A stretch of 64,000 nt of DNA from Catenaria anguillulae PL171 (lineage: Eukaryota > Blastocladiomycota > Blastocladiomycetes > Blastocladiales > Catenariaceae), in contig MCFL01000101.1 in assembly GCA_002102555.1 (NCBI GenBank), forward strand, positions 1-64,000, written 5' to 3'. The translations under genes and the position numbers were made by a program. A model generated the notes under the pieces. That model saw only the letters and a list, made by a program, of their open reading frames with translations. It was not told the DNA's origin and did not search any database. Below are positions 19,269-30,475 of the stretch, piece after piece (within the stretch, counting starts at the first letter, position 1; the number at the start of each line of letters is the position of its first letter).

Positions 19269-22200
19269 TCAATCAACACCATTCACGCCGCCATTCGCCC
19301 GATGTGCCATGTCCTCTGACTCTGATTCACTGCCAGACGACATTCCACCCGGAGGCAGTGGGACAGTGGCCGGATCCACTGCGGCCACTTGACCTGGCCG
19401 CGACGAACTTGACCCGGACGATGCAAACAGCTCATTGATGGACAATTTGCGAGTGACACCGCCCGCATTGGCAGTCGGTGCGCCCAGCCCGTTGGCGGAC
19501 AAGGACAATGAAGATGAACTCGAGCCCACGGTGATGCTGCGCACGGGCGACGGGGACCGGCCACGGACAGAGGATGTCGAGGAGGCTGCTGGTTGCGTTG
19601 ACAATGACGATGGCGATGGCGATGACGATGACGGGGGCGAGAATGGATTTGTGCGCCCAAAGGTGTACGAGGGGAACGATGTGGATGAAGAGGAGGGCGA
19701 TAGGGGTGCAGATGATGTCGAGGTCGCGGATTGGAATGAAGTCGTTGTCGTTGACGTGGAAAAGGATGACGATGAAGAAGAAGCCGCTGGAGGAACCATC
19801 GTCGCAGCGTTTGCACGCTGACGCACCTCTTGGTCCGCACGATCGCCCAGCCCGACAGTTGCAGTGGCCACGCTTGCAGCCGCCGGCTCTGTTACAAGTT
19901 CCGGAACTGCCTCCTCGGTCTGTCTTTCCTGTTGCCGCTGCTGCTGGTCCGTCACCACGTGCTCCGCTGCCGCAAGGCCCTGCTGCTGCGCGCCGGCGCG
20001 CTGCTGCTGCTGCTGCTGCTCTTGCCTCTCGAGCATGACCTGCTGCCTGGCCATGGCCTGATTCTGCCGCACATAAACCAAGTAGGCGAGCACGAGGCAA
20101 AAACTCACTAGCAACAACGACTCGATATCGTCATCGGTCGCGGTGCCATTGTCGCCGCCAACCACAAAATGCACGGCAGCACGCCACATGCGCGACAGCA
20201 TGCCACGGGCATTGTGCGCGGCCGTCTTTGCGCGGCGCTTGTTGAGGTCGTGCCAGGTCCAGTCATCGTCATTCTCGGCACCACCCGTGTTGTCCACAGG
20301 TTGGTTGGGGACACTGGGCGGTTGCAACGGCGAGGTCGAGTCCTTAATCTTGGCGTCAGAGGGAGGGGCGGCGGCCGGGTCGGTTGTATCCGGTTGTTGC
20401 TTTTGCGCAAGCTCCGAGTCCTTGGTAGCTGCACTGGCAATCTCGTCGGCGCGCTTGGTGTCCGCTGTGGCGGCGGCCCCGGACGTGCCACTTCCAAACA
20501 CCACCTCGCGCCAATTCTCGACATGCAAGTGCAACAAGCTCAAGCTCACAGGTAACCACGCATCGCCATCGGTCGTCAAGCTCTGGTCGTAATACCGTTT
20601 GGCCATGTGATAATCCCTGGGCACGCCCAGCCCGTGGTGATACATGTACCCGAGGTTCCACATGGCGATCCCCGACTGCTGGCTCTGTGTCGCGGCCGCA
20701 TACGATGCCGCGGCAAGCGAGTAGCTCTGGGGCGTACCCCGCCCGTAGTAGTAGTAGTCGCCGACCTTGACTCTGGCGTCGTCGTTGTTGAGATTGGCCG
20801 ATCGGATCCAGTACAGCAAGGCCAAGTGGTCCGTGTTGACCTTGGTCGATGGAAAGTATGGGTGCTTGGACGTGTGCGTGGAAGCCAGGGGTGTCCCAGA
20901 AAGCGCCAATGACGAAGATGAGGGAATGAGGCCCAAGGTCGCATAGGATGCGTAGTCGAGAACCAAGCCCAACACTTGAGCAACGTGCGACTGGATGCCC
21001 GATACCCATGACGACACGGAATCACCCGCTTGTGCCAGCTCGCCGCCGCCCGACGACGACACAGACAAGGACGCTTGAGTCGCGGCGGCCGCGGCGGCGG
21101 TGGGTGCCCGACTTTGATCCAACATCCACGCCAAATTGGCCATGCCGACCTCGACGCCGCGCTCGGCGGCAATCAAGTACAACAACTCGGCGAGCTCCGT
21201 GTTGGTTCCAGCATCGTACAAGTTGTGCGCCACCGACATGACCGGATCCAACCACTCCATGCCCCTTTCGACCACGCCCTTGAGGTAACTCACGGCCATT
21301 GCGCAATTTGCTTGTGTGCCGAGCCCATAATAATGCATTTCGGCCAACTTGAACGTGGCCAGCATGTGTCCATGACTGACGGCCAGCGAGTAATACTGAA
21401 TGGCCTCGGCATACTTGCCCAAACTCACATAATGATGCCCCAAGTACGCCAGGGCAAGCGGCTGCCCTGCCTTTGCGGCCTTCATGAGCGCCAACAATGC
21501 CCTGCGCTTGTCGGCCTCGGGTGGCACATCGCCTGCCATCAACTCGACGCCCGCGCGATGCTTATGCCTGGCCACGTCCACGGCCAACTCGTAGGCATCA
21601 ATGTCCATGACCCCCAACCACACCAGACTCAGCGCATCGTCGAGCTGGACGCCGCGTCGGAACCAAATGCGTGCCGTGGCATTGTCTTGCTTGACGGCTT
21701 CACCCCGCAAATACATTTGACCAATCAATCCGGAGCTCGTTCCAATGATCCGTTTGGCGTCCTTGAGTGCTTCGCTCACAGGCACCTGATCGGCGGCCGC
21801 GGCCGCGGCAGCCACTTCATCCTCAGCGGGCCCGGCCGCAGGTCCACCGCCCACGCCGGCGGGCCACGCGCCACGCGCCGCCGCACGCTCGAGGGCGCCA
21901 TAATCGGTGGTGGCCGCCAAGTTCAAGTACCTGAACGCGCGACGGAAATCGGGCTTGACGCTTGCCGTGCCCGAATACAAGGCCATCCCCAAGTCAAGCT
22001 GATGCTTGAGCGAACCCTTTTCGGCCAGCATCTTGTAATAATCAAACGCGTCCTCTTCGGACAAGGTGGCACTTGCCCCGCCGCCACCACCTTGAGATGC
22101 GCCAAGTGTTTTGCTGGCCAATGTGGACCCAGGACCGTACACGCCACCCACGTCATCCGACAAGCGCACGTGATGTGGCGGTGGACGAAGGCCGCCTGGA

Positions 22201-23836
22201 GGGCCTTGCAAGTGCACGTCAATGACGCGTTTGGCGGCCGCATAGTACATGACTGCGGCGCGCGCGCAGTCTTGCACAACACCTATGCCTTGCAAGTACC
22301 GGTATCCGAGCGCCATTTCGGCTCCGGGGCAGGTCCCTGAGGAGGCCGCCAAGGTGTAGTGGACCAGGGCCTTGTCTTGCCGGACAATGGCCTTGAGGTT
22401 GGTGGTGGTGGGCGGTACGTCGTGCGACGACGAGGGCGAGGGTGCGGGAGTCAGGACACCGCCGAGGTTGGTCGAGTAAAAGAGACCAAGGTAGTAGTGG
22501 GCGGTGGCGTTGCCCGTGGTGGATGCAAGGTGGCGGAACAGGTCGAATGAGATTTGAGGCGAGGGTGGGAGCGAGTAGTTTCCAAACTACATAGATCAAA
22601 AATAGAGTGAGCTACAGTAACCAAGAAATCAAGATAAAGGAAGCAAAAGACGAGAGAGCGTACAAGGGCAATTTGTGCCAACATGAACCCAGCCTCTTGA
22701 TCCTGGTCCACCTCCCACACCTTCTTGAGCAACTTGACGGCCTCCTTTGCCTTGTCCAAGTAAGCCTTGAGCGCGTTGCGTTTTGAGTTGGAAGGAGAAG
22801 AAGCAGCAGCGGCCTTTGCCTCACCGGACGTGTTTGACGGGTCGTCTGGCGAACCCGCAGCCGCAGCGGAAGCAGCACCCGAGTGGATCCATCCGAGCCA
22901 ATCGCCGCCCGCCCCTGTTTGCGGATCAATGACGCTGACTGCATCGCCTGCGGCCCCGGAGGCGGCGGCGGCTTGTTTCCGCGAGGAAGACGACGAGGAA
23001 GGGGACGTGTCAGAAGAAGACACGGACAAAGCCGTACCAGAGAGCAAAGAGCGGACGGCATTGTGGCCCAAATGGTGCCAGTCTGGGTGGCGCAGGTCAA
23101 GGTCGGCCAGGATGGCTTTGGCCCTTGCGACCAGTGGCGATGGCGATTTCGATTTCGATGGCGATTGCGATTGCGATTCTGCGACAGGGGAGCGCGGGGG
23201 TGGGGCAAAGGCGAGCACGGGAGCGGGAGCCTGGGATGAAGTGGCCGGTGTCGTTGATGCAGAAGCGGTAGACAAAGTCGATGTTGGAGTGGATGAGGGT
23301 GCGGATGCGGGAGGAGTGTCCGTGGTGACCTCAAAGCCCAGTTGGTTTGGGATTGGGTTGTTGATAGCGGCAACCATGGCCATGGCCTCAGCGGGATGCT
23401 GTGGATGCTGCCAGTCTTGAGACGACGGTGGTGGATCCGCAGAAGACGATGCTTGCGTGTGCGCATGCGGTTCAGAGTCGTCATGGGTCTCATCATGGTT
23501 GTTGTGGTTGTGGTTGTGGTTGTGTGGATTGGCAGACGCGGTTGGGGGCGTGAGCAAGAGCGCCACGAGGAGTGAGAGGGCGAGGACGAGCGAGGCCATG
23601 CGACGCGTGGTGAGGCGGCCGCGAGGACTGAGGCTGAGGGTGCCGAGCGAGGGCGAGGGCAAGGGCAAGGGCCTTGCAGGTGCAGGCGAATCATGGCCTC
23701 GTTCAGCGGTAGCCGTGGCACTGGCAGCGGTTGCGCGTCGAGCTCGAGCTCGGGACGGCGGGGCACCGGAACCGGAACCGACAGTCGGAGTTGGAGTCGG
23801 AGATGGAGAGGAGTGTGGAGGTGAGGGCGACTCCAT
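19269..23836 (-). CDS. HRD3: HRD3/SEL1L, ER-associated degradation adaptor, two exons
   Basis: Exon 1 is 22664-23836, a 77-nt GT-AG intron covers 22587-22663 (donor GTACGC, acceptor TATGTAG), and exon 2 is 19269-22586; phase 0, about 1496 aa. The N-terminus has a hydrophobic stretch (LVLALSLLVALLL) near residue 82 as signal peptide or anchor; the first 78 residues before it are unusual, so an internal Met near 80 may be the real start. The lumen part has many SEL1 repeats (ALGYRYLQGIG, AYLGHHYVSLGKYAEA, MWNLGYMYHHGLGVP). One membrane segment lies near 1210-1232 (LLLVSFCLVLAYLVY), followed by a long Gln/Ser-rich cytosolic tail. In yeast and animals HRD3/SEL1L stabilises the Hrd1 ubiquitin ligase and recruits misfolded glycoproteins. 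The tail is far longer than in known members. Confidence 0.88.
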
Positions 23837-24276
23837 GATGTCTGCTCAGTTTGGATTGGAGTTTGGTATAGTTGAGCTCGATATGTACGGAACTTGGCAG
23901 CGTAAGGTTCTTTAAGGCGGTGCTTTGGATCGGATGGATATTGTTAAATATTGTCATGCTTATGTTTACAATACATACTTGATACCCTTGATTTTGACGT
24001 GGCACGGCATGTAGGTAGTGTCATGTCTTTGGAGCAGGAGCGGGTCCGCCGATCCAACACGCACAGTGCACGTGGACAGGTGTGCCTTGTGGAAGAGGTG
24101 GCTTACATATTTTTTTTTCCATGTACAAGTGATTGTACATTTTCTTATTTATCATATGCATTGACTGTAAAGTTTTGATTTTGACAGCATCTCGTTAAGT
24201 CACACGCTGTCCTCCCCTCTGCACTCCATCATCACCATTTACATTAACGTTAACAACATTAACGTTAACAGTAACA
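23837..24276. promoter_or_regulatory. Divergent promoter with a repeated TTAACGTTAA palindrome
   Basis: 440 bp between divergent HRD3 and the RA-PH gene. It has a T9 run near 24111-24119. Just before the RA-PH start codon, 24240-24276, the word ACATTAACGTTAAC occurs twice, each holding the palindrome TTAACGTTAA, followed by AGTAACAATG. The doublet may be a factor-binding site or a 5' UTR element. HRD3's side shows no clear TATA box. Confidence 0.45.
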
Positions 24277-27066
24277 ATGTCAAGCACACCCACTCCTACT
24301 CCCACATCGCCGCAAACGCAGCTTCAGCTTCAGCCGCAGCCGCAGCCCGCCACCAGCAAGGTCCTGGACGACCTGCTTGCCCAGCTCTCGCTCGACTTTG
24401 ACCTCGACAACCCCTTGGATTCACAATCTTCCACCGCCGTCTCCACACCCCTCAGGCAGCCTTCGCCTCCGCCTCCGCCACTTGCACGCCCGTTCCAACC
24501 ACCAACCGTCTCCGTCTCGGCAAGTCATGTCACCTTCTCCGAGTTTGACTGGGCCGACCTCAATGCCATGGCCAACCACATTGACGAGCTGCTCGACGAC
24601 TCGACGCCCCTCGGCCGTTCCCACTCCGTTTCCCGCCCACACCCACAAATGAAACGGTCGGCGGCCTCTAAGCGCCTCTCCCGCGTCATCCTGTCCTCGT
24701 CCCCGGCCCCTGCCTACCCTGCCTACCCACCATCCGTCACAGCCGCTCCTATGGGCAACATCGATGAGGGCAATGACGACGACGACGACGACAAAGCACC
24801 CATTGCCGCCACCCTTTCCCGCTCGGCTTCGCGTTCCTTTTCCCATCACTCTCGAACCGCCACCACTACCACTGGGACTCTGCCGCTCGTCGCTCCCGCC
24901 GCTGAAACCGCCACCTCCACTCAAAGCCAAAACCAAAACCAAAAACGGCGCCGGTCTCGGTCTCGTTCCAAATCCAAATCGCGTGCAAACCGTGCCTTAT
25001 CGCCTTCATCTCCTCCTCTTCCTCCACCACCACCACAACAGGTTCCCGCGGTCCCTGCATCTTCTGCAGCATCCACTTTGGCTCAAAAACTCGCAAAGGC
25101 CAAAATCCAAAAACTCCACACCAAAGTGCAAATCGGCAGCAACCCACCCACGCGCGTCACCCAACCCATTTCCGTCGCATCCATCACGCCTGCCGCAGAT
25201 ATTGTCGAGTACCTCACCGACACGCTTGACCTGAGCGTCATTGACCCGCCGCTCGATTCCGTTTCTTCCCCCGGCGTCGTTGTCGAGCCACTCTTGGCAA
25301 CCACCAACGATACCAATGACGATGACCCGCCGCCCGAATACACCCTGTTTGAATACTTTTCCGACCTCGACCTCGTCCGCCCTATCCGCCCCTGGGAACC
25401 CCTAGGCGACGTGCTGCGTTCCTGGGAACCCGCCCAATCCGCCAATTCCTTGGCCATGCGCAAAGACACGTATGCGCGGTTACCCGAATACGCCCTGTTG
25501 GGCCCTCCGGCACGCATGGCGGGCGTGCTGCATTGGGAGTCGCGACCGGGACATTACAAAAAGCGCCACGTCGAGTTGCGTTTGGGCGCCGAGGCCAGAC
25601 GCCACGCGCGGTCCGAGTTTGCGGCCCCTGGAACACTCACGGGCACCATTGATGTGGCACAGTCAACCGAGGTAGCCAGCGTATGGATGGGTCGCGCAAA
25701 GTCATCAAGTCCCGTGGATACTTTGGTGTGTTCGTTGGCGCATTTCGACGTGTACACGTTTGACCCGCAGGCCACGGCGCGCAAGCGTGCACCGTCAAAG
25801 TATGGGTTTGCACTCAAAAATGCCGCCGCGCGCATGGCTCAGTTTGAGGAAAAGTCCGAGTATGTGCATTGGTTTTATGCAGAGTCGCAGCAACAAGCAC
25901 GGGCATGGGTGGTGGCGCTGCGGGCGTGCAAAGCGCATGTGGATCGGTTTGCGCACAGCGAGTGGTTTGATGATGATGACGACGACCACGTTCAAGGTGC
26001 CGCTGACGACCAACAACAACCCAAGGATCAGCCAGAAGACCAAGACGAGCGCAAGTCGGTATCGCATCACAGCCAAAAATCCAGCGCCGGTGGCCCGACA
26101 CAGCCCATGTTTCACACGCTGCTCAATCTCGATGCAGACAACCCTTCGAAACCTGTGCGCCACGACGATGGCGGCCCGCTCCTGCGTGACATCTCGGCAC
26201 CCTCGTCCTCGATTCAACACGGCACCACCATTGCGCCCATTGGCGCCAACGGCAAACCCTTGCTCGACTTTTCGGAAAACCTGGCCGGATTCACGCTCGA
26301 GCGGCCCACGCTGCTGGCCTCGACGCTGTCGCGGTCCAAAACCATTGGCACCACATCGCCGTCGGCGCATGCGCCTAGGCAAATTCCCGGCACCTTGGGT
26401 GGCGGCGGAAGCACGTTGTATCGGTCGGCTTCCGAGTCGCATCCTCATCATTCACCAACCTCGAGCCGCAGCCAGTCGCGCGCGCGTGCAAGTCCCAGTG
26501 GCGGGTCGTCGCCCACGCTTGTCCCTCGGCATCCGCACCCGCATCCGCGTGCACACAGTCCTCCTCCTCCGGTGCTTCGGTATCCTGCCGGGGCCGGCGG
26601 CGTGTCCGACTCGGGATCCAACTTGGGTGTCCGTGACGACGACAAGGACGACGACGATTCGGATGACGAGGTGCCGCTTGGCACCTTGTCGCGACGGCCC
26701 ACGTTGCAGAGCACGGGCACCAGTAATTCCAATTCGCCATATTTGATGCCTATGCAGTTGCCCGTGGGCGGCGGGGCAAGTGTACCACCCACAACAACAA
26801 CTTTGGCAAGAAATCAGTCCACGTCGCGGTCGCGGTCGGCGGCTTCGACAACCGCAGCCGCAACGGCACGCCCGGCGGCCGGTGTGCATTTGGGTGGCGC
26901 TCTGGACGAGTCCAATGTGGGCGGTAAGGGTACATTGTTGGACCAGATTGGCCGAAAGCGCAATGAGCAGGCCTCGACTGGAGCGCAGGGCGGGCAGCAG
27001 CGGAGGGGATTGATTGATCAGATTCCGAGTGCTTCGAGGGGCGGAAGCAACGGAGGGCGGTGGTGA
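24277..27066 (+). CDS. RA-PH adaptor of RIAM/lamellipodin type, 929 aa
   Basis: One uninterrupted frame from ATG 24277. Residues 1-270 are low-complexity with acidic and Pro runs. At about 276-375 a Ras-association-like domain is visible (IQKLHTKVQIG, then DPPPEYTLFEYFSDLDLVRP and LGDVLRSWE). It is followed directly by a pleckstrin-homology domain at about 413-560 (MAGVLHWESRPGHYKKRHVEL, ending WFYAESQQQARAWVVALRAC). This RA-PH tandem is the hallmark of the Grb7 and MRL (Mig-10/RIAM/lamellipodin) families, which link Ras-like GTPases and phosphoinositides to actin. The C-terminus is Ser/Pro-rich and ends with two similar short motifs, GTLLDQIGRKRN and GLIDQIPS, that look like WH2 or actin-binding cores. 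Role in cortical actin control is inferred. Confidence 0.72.
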   Translation: MSSTPTPTPTSPQTQLQLQPQPQPATSKVLDDLLAQLSLDFDLDNPLDSQSSTAVSTPLRQPSPPPPPLARPFQPPTVSVSASHVTFSEFDWADLNAMANHIDELLDDSTPLGRSHSVSRPHPQMKRSAASKRLSRVILSSSPAPAYPAYPPSVTAAPMGNIDEGNDDDDDDKAPIAATLSRSASRSFSHHSRTATTTTGTLPLVAPAAETATSTQSQNQNQKRRRSRSRSKSKSRANRALSPSSPPLPPPPPQQVPAVPASSAASTLAQKLAKAKIQKLHTKVQIGSNPPTRVTQPISVASITPAADIVEYLTDTLDLSVIDPPLDSVSSPGVVVEPLLATTNDTNDDDPPPEYTLFEYFSDLDLVRPIRPWEPLGDVLRSWEPAQSANSLAMRKDTYARLPEYALLGPPARMAGVLHWESRPGHYKKRHVELRLGAEARRHARSEFAAPGTLTGTIDVAQSTEVASVWMGRAKSSSPVDTLVCSLAHFDVYTFDPQATARKRAPSKYGFALKNAAARMAQFEEKSEYVHWFYAESQQQARAWVVALRACKAHVDRFAHSEWFDDDDDDHVQGAADDQQQPKDQPEDQDERKSVSHHSQKSSAGGPTQPMFHTLLNLDADNPSKPVRHDDGGPLLRDISAPSSSIQHGTTIAPIGANGKPLLDFSENLAGFTLERPTLLASTLSRSKTIGTTSPSAHAPRQIPGTLGGGGSTLYRSASESHPHHSPTSSRSQSRARASPSGGSSPTLVPRHPHPHPRAHSPPPPVLRYPAGAGGVSDSGSNLGVRDDDKDDDDSDDEVPLGTLSRRPTLQSTGTSNSNSPYLMPMQLPVGGGASVPPTTTTLARNQSTSRSRSAASTTAAATARPAAGVHLGGALDESNVGGKGTLLDQIGRKRNEQASTGAQGGQQRRGLIDQIPSASRGGSNGGRW

Positions 27067-27220
27067 GTTAGAAAGGTGGACGACTCGACTCGACTCAAAG
27101 TGCTCATCATGTTAGACATTTCATACTCAAACTCAATGTGTTTCGTCCTTTGGTGACATTGACATTCAAGGTTTATATAAACATTCATTTACACTGCATG
27201 TACATTCCATCTTCCCTGAC

Positions 27221-28241
27221 TCACTCTTGTTGCGGAGTAATAGTAGGCACCACTGGCACAAACCCGTCCCTTGCCCGCCTCAACTCGGCCATCAACTGCT
27301 CAGGACCCCACTGAACCCCTTCCTCCTCTTGCCCAACAATACCCAACATTTTCCTGACACTGCGCGTCAACCCGGCCGTTTCGCACCTCGTCCGGAAAAA
27401 CGGATTGACCTGCCACTCACTTGCAAGTCTTGTTGGCACCGTACACTTGCTTTCGCCGCCATCGCCCCGGCCTCGCCATTCACTCATCCTGGCCAACTCC
27501 TCGCGTACGTAGGCATTGTCGGGCATGATCTGTGCCGCAAATTGCAAGTTTGCCAGTGCATACTCGTGCCCGGGAAACAGCCAGGTGTGTTCGGGCAACT
27601 TGCGTGCGTGCAAGTCATCCATCACCGCAAGCACGTCTCGAGCACCCAGCTCGAAAAAACTTGCCCACGCCCGCACGAAAAATGGCGTCGCCCGAAAACA
27701 ACAGCGAGGTGTCTGCACACGTCACGAGGTACATGACGCTGCCCCGGGTATGTCCCGGGGCCGCCACCACCTCCACGCCAACGTGACCATTGAGCAACCC
27801 CGGGAGCACTTGGCCACCGAGCACCTCGCGCGTCACGCACGCGACACCCTCGCCTTGCCCACCAACCACGACGCACGCGGGCCATGCGCGCACGAGTGCG
27901 TGGTTGCCGCCCGTGTGATCGTGGTGTTTGTGTGTTGATAGCACATGTGTGACCTTGTCCACGTTGTTTGCTTTGCACCACGCCAGGATTGAGGCGGCGT
28001 CGCCCGCGTCAATCAAAACGGCCGATCGGGTCGCGGCGTGGTGCAGGGCATAGGCGTAGTTGTCTTTGCCGTACGGAATGGGTGTGACGGAAATGGTGCC
28101 GCCCATCCGCACAATGTTGGTCGCGGGGTCAATGGACGAGTGTGGAACGGGCGGGGTCGGGTTGAGCACGTAGTGGTTGAGGTACCAGCCCAGGGGAGAA
28201 GTGTAGAGCGAGTAGAGCAGCGGAAACAGATACGACGACAT
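27221..28241 (-). CDS. Glyoxalase II (hydroxyacylglutathione hydrolase), one frame break
   Basis: Metallo-beta-lactamase-fold thioesterase that hydrolyses S-lactoylglutathione in methylglyoxal detoxification. The ATG is at 28241. Metal ligands are visible: the THKHHDH motif (THxHxDH), APGHTRGS, the Asp in LLFSGDAIF, and the last His in FPGHEYALANLQFA. The N-terminus has a hydrophobic leader before the beta-lactamase core. The frame changes near 27655, in a T6 run of the coding strand just before CGAGC; with five T the family pattern GVGKFFE continues. The region is 1021 nt, 1 mod 3, so one extra base fits; the protein would then be 339 aa. Because it is a homopolymer, sequencing error is the first explanation. 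It sits 75 bp downstream of ORC6 on the same strand. Confidence 0.82.
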
Positions 28242-28316
28242 GTTTGCTCGAGGTTGTTTTTATATGTATGTGGAATAGGTTGCATTGACTGACACATTGA
28301 TATCATCACTCATGGT

Positions 28317-29741
28317 TTAAACATTCTCGTCCTCGCCATCATCGCTTGCACTTTGCCCCTTGGCCCTCGCCCTCTTCCTCGCTTGCACCGTCTTGATGGC
28401 GGCCGCCAACTTGTCCTGCATCTCGTCGCTCCAGTCCAAGTACTCGACAAACCGTGCCGTCTTGCACGGGTGCGTCATTGGAATCATTGAGTAGAATCCG
28501 ATCCCGAGCCGAGGTCGCACGGCAAGCGACTGTGGATCGTGTTCTTGTTGCTGATGCGGGTCTAAGGGCCGGTCTGGCCGCGGCGGCAAAGCTGTTTGCG
28601 GCGCAGAGAGTGCGTTGGCGAGCGGCGTAGAGGATCGGGCTGAGGGTGTCAGGGTTGGCTTTGGCCGGCGACTCGACGCAGGAGTGGGTGCAGGACGAAT
28701 GGGTTGCATGGTGGACGCGGGCGTCCCCGAGCTTGGGCGTACCACTGCCGACGACGGTGATGATGATGATGATGATGACGTTGTGGATGGCGCCGTTTGG
28801 CCCAACGCCGTCAACTCACACTCGGGGGCATCAGAGGGAATCGCCAACCGTGGCCGCTTTCGAGCCATGGTGTTGCTCAATGGCCGCGTCAAACTCAGTG
28901 ACGGCGGCTGCCGAGTTGCGGGTGCAAGCAGCTCATCTTCTACCTCCTCGCCCTCTTCCTCTCCTCCCGTCGACTCGCCGCCGCCGCCGCCCAACAATGC
29001 CCTGGCCCTCTTTGTTCCCCGTTTCGCTTTCGTCGGTGTCCGTGGCCGGAACCGGGCCTCCAAATCGTCCTTGACCTCCATCTGCATCCTGGCCACCACC
29101 GCATCAAACTTGTTTGTCGTCATCTCCAAGGCCTTTGCAAATTTCGCAAGCGACACTTGTGTCTTTTGCTCCTTCATCTGCACATACACGGCGGCACACT
29201 GGTACTCCAATTTCACGCGCTCGATCCAGTAGGCGGGCGTACTGGCCGTCACCTCGCCCTCCCTGCGTAGCGCCACAAGCATCTTGTCGGCGAGCTGCTG
29301 GGCAAACGAGACATCGACCGTGATGGCGCCCAGTTTGATGAGAATCATGGCGAGGGACGGAACATCGGCGGCGCCCAACCCACGGCCACGAGCTGGAGCT
29401 TGCCCTGATCCTTGGCCGTTTGATGCTTTGGTCGACGACGAAGACGACGATGAAGGTACTCGCTGCCGGACCGACGACAATGCATGGTTAAATGCCAACG
29501 TCTGCTTCTTGGACTTGACGAGCAAGTCCTTTGTAATGTCAATGGGCAGGACGTGCTCGGAGCATGCAAGCCGCACACAGGCTTTGGCGACGGCGTCGCG
29601 GTCGCACGACGAGCCCGGGGCAAGTGTGCGGTACAGGCGCAGTAGTTCGAGGGCACGGGCTGTCACGGCCGCAGGGAGTGTAGGCACTATGGGGATGCCC
29701 GCGAGGTCGGCAGGCAGGCGCGCGGCAGGCGGGTGGGACAT
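28317..29741 (-). CDS. ORC6: Origin recognition complex subunit 6 (Orc6-like)
   Basis: 474 aa from ATG 29741; the frame is open further upstream but without a better start. Orc6 is the small subunit of the complex that marks replication origins and loads MCM, with two TFIIB/cyclin-like folds. Here the first is about 15-95 (KACVRLACSEHVLPIDITKD) and the second about 120-220 (YQCAAVYVQMKEQKTQVSLAK, then KFDAVVARMQ). A basic region follows (TPTKAKRGTKRARALL), then a long Ser/Pro/Thr-rich linker containing Cy- and CDK-like sites. The C-terminus (FVEYLDWSDEMQDKL) resembles the Orc6 tail that binds Orc3. The two predicted folds and tail support the call; overall identity cannot be measured here. 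Confidence 0.68.
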   Translation of the reverse strand: MSHPPAARLPADLAGIPIVPTLPAAVTARALELLRLYRTLAPGSSCDRDAVAKACVRLACSEHVLPIDITKDLLVKSKKQTLAFNHALSSVRQRVPSSSSSSSTKASNGQGSGQAPARGRGLGAADVPSLAMILIKLGAITVDVSFAQQLADKMLVALRREGEVTASTPAYWIERVKLEYQCAAVYVQMKEQKTQVSLAKFAKALEMTTNKFDAVVARMQMEVKDDLEARFRPRTPTKAKRGTKRARALLGGGGGESTGGEEEGEEVEDELLAPATRQPPSLSLTRPLSNTMARKRPRLAIPSDAPECELTALGQTAPSTTSSSSSSSPSSAVVRPSSGTPASTMQPIRPAPTPASSRRPKPTLTPSARSSTPLANALSAPQTALPPRPDRPLDPHQQQEHDPQSLAVRPRLGIGFYSMIPMTHPCKTARFVEYLDWSDEMQDKLAAAIKTVQARKRARAKGQSASDDGEDENV

Positions 29742-30475
29742 GGTGGGCGGGTGGGGTTGCCGTGGGTTGATTCTGTCAATATGGTTCTTTGGCCGGAGTG
29801 CTTTGCTTTCATTTTCATCGCCGTCTATTTTTTTCGGCCGCACTTTGCTGATCATATCAAAAGCGGTCGATGTGTGTGATCAATGTTCGTCAGCCATGTT
29901 GTGTGTCGATGAGCTGGGAGCAGGTCTCACCCACTTGGAAATATCGTCGGGTCTCAACTCCAAGCGGCGTGCGGTGGTCCATGCCGGAGGACATGAGGTG
30001 GCCAGTGCGAGGAAACGGAGTCTGGTGAATACATAGCTTGGTTGGTCAGCATGCGGAGAGTTGATGCATACACTGGCGCCAATGATCTGGATTGAACACT
30101 GACTGATGTCTGAATGAGCTTAGCAGTTTGACTTGCCTCCATTATCATGTATTTTCTTTATTTATTTATTGGGAACCGCATGCGCAGCAGACATGTCCGC
30201 GTCTCACCACTCAGACGCGGTCGGTGCCGCGAACACGTCTGTGCCGCATGACCGCACTCCGTGTCTTCAATGTCCATAGGTTCATGGTGGCAAGCTCATG
30301 GGCTCTCGATGGAGACACCAACTGCAGTCCGACTCGAGCATTGTATGGAATAGTTTCTGGCAAGAGGTACAAATACCGACTTGATCCCCACTACCACCAT
30401 TCCCACTTTTTGTATCTCCATCTCATCCACATCCCACACACACTCAAGACTTACCCAACCAACCAATCAATCACC
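29742..30475. promoter_or_regulatory. Divergent promoter region, ORC6 and the repeat protein
   Basis: The first part serves ORC6. On the right, the 5' UTR of the repeat protein is rich in CA (ACATCCCACACACACTC, then CCAACCAACCAATC) directly before ATCACCATG. A TACAAATA word near 30368-30375, about 100 bp before the start codon, is the closest to a TATA element. The frame of the repeat protein stays open upstream to about 30128, but that part has no repeat unit and looks non-coding. Confidence 0.4.

Noticed and set aside
21030-22340. 436-residue plus-strand frame antisense to HRD3
   Set aside because: HRD3's SEL1 repeats lie on the opposite strand here; the antisense frame shows no motif and has no ATG-supported gene structure.
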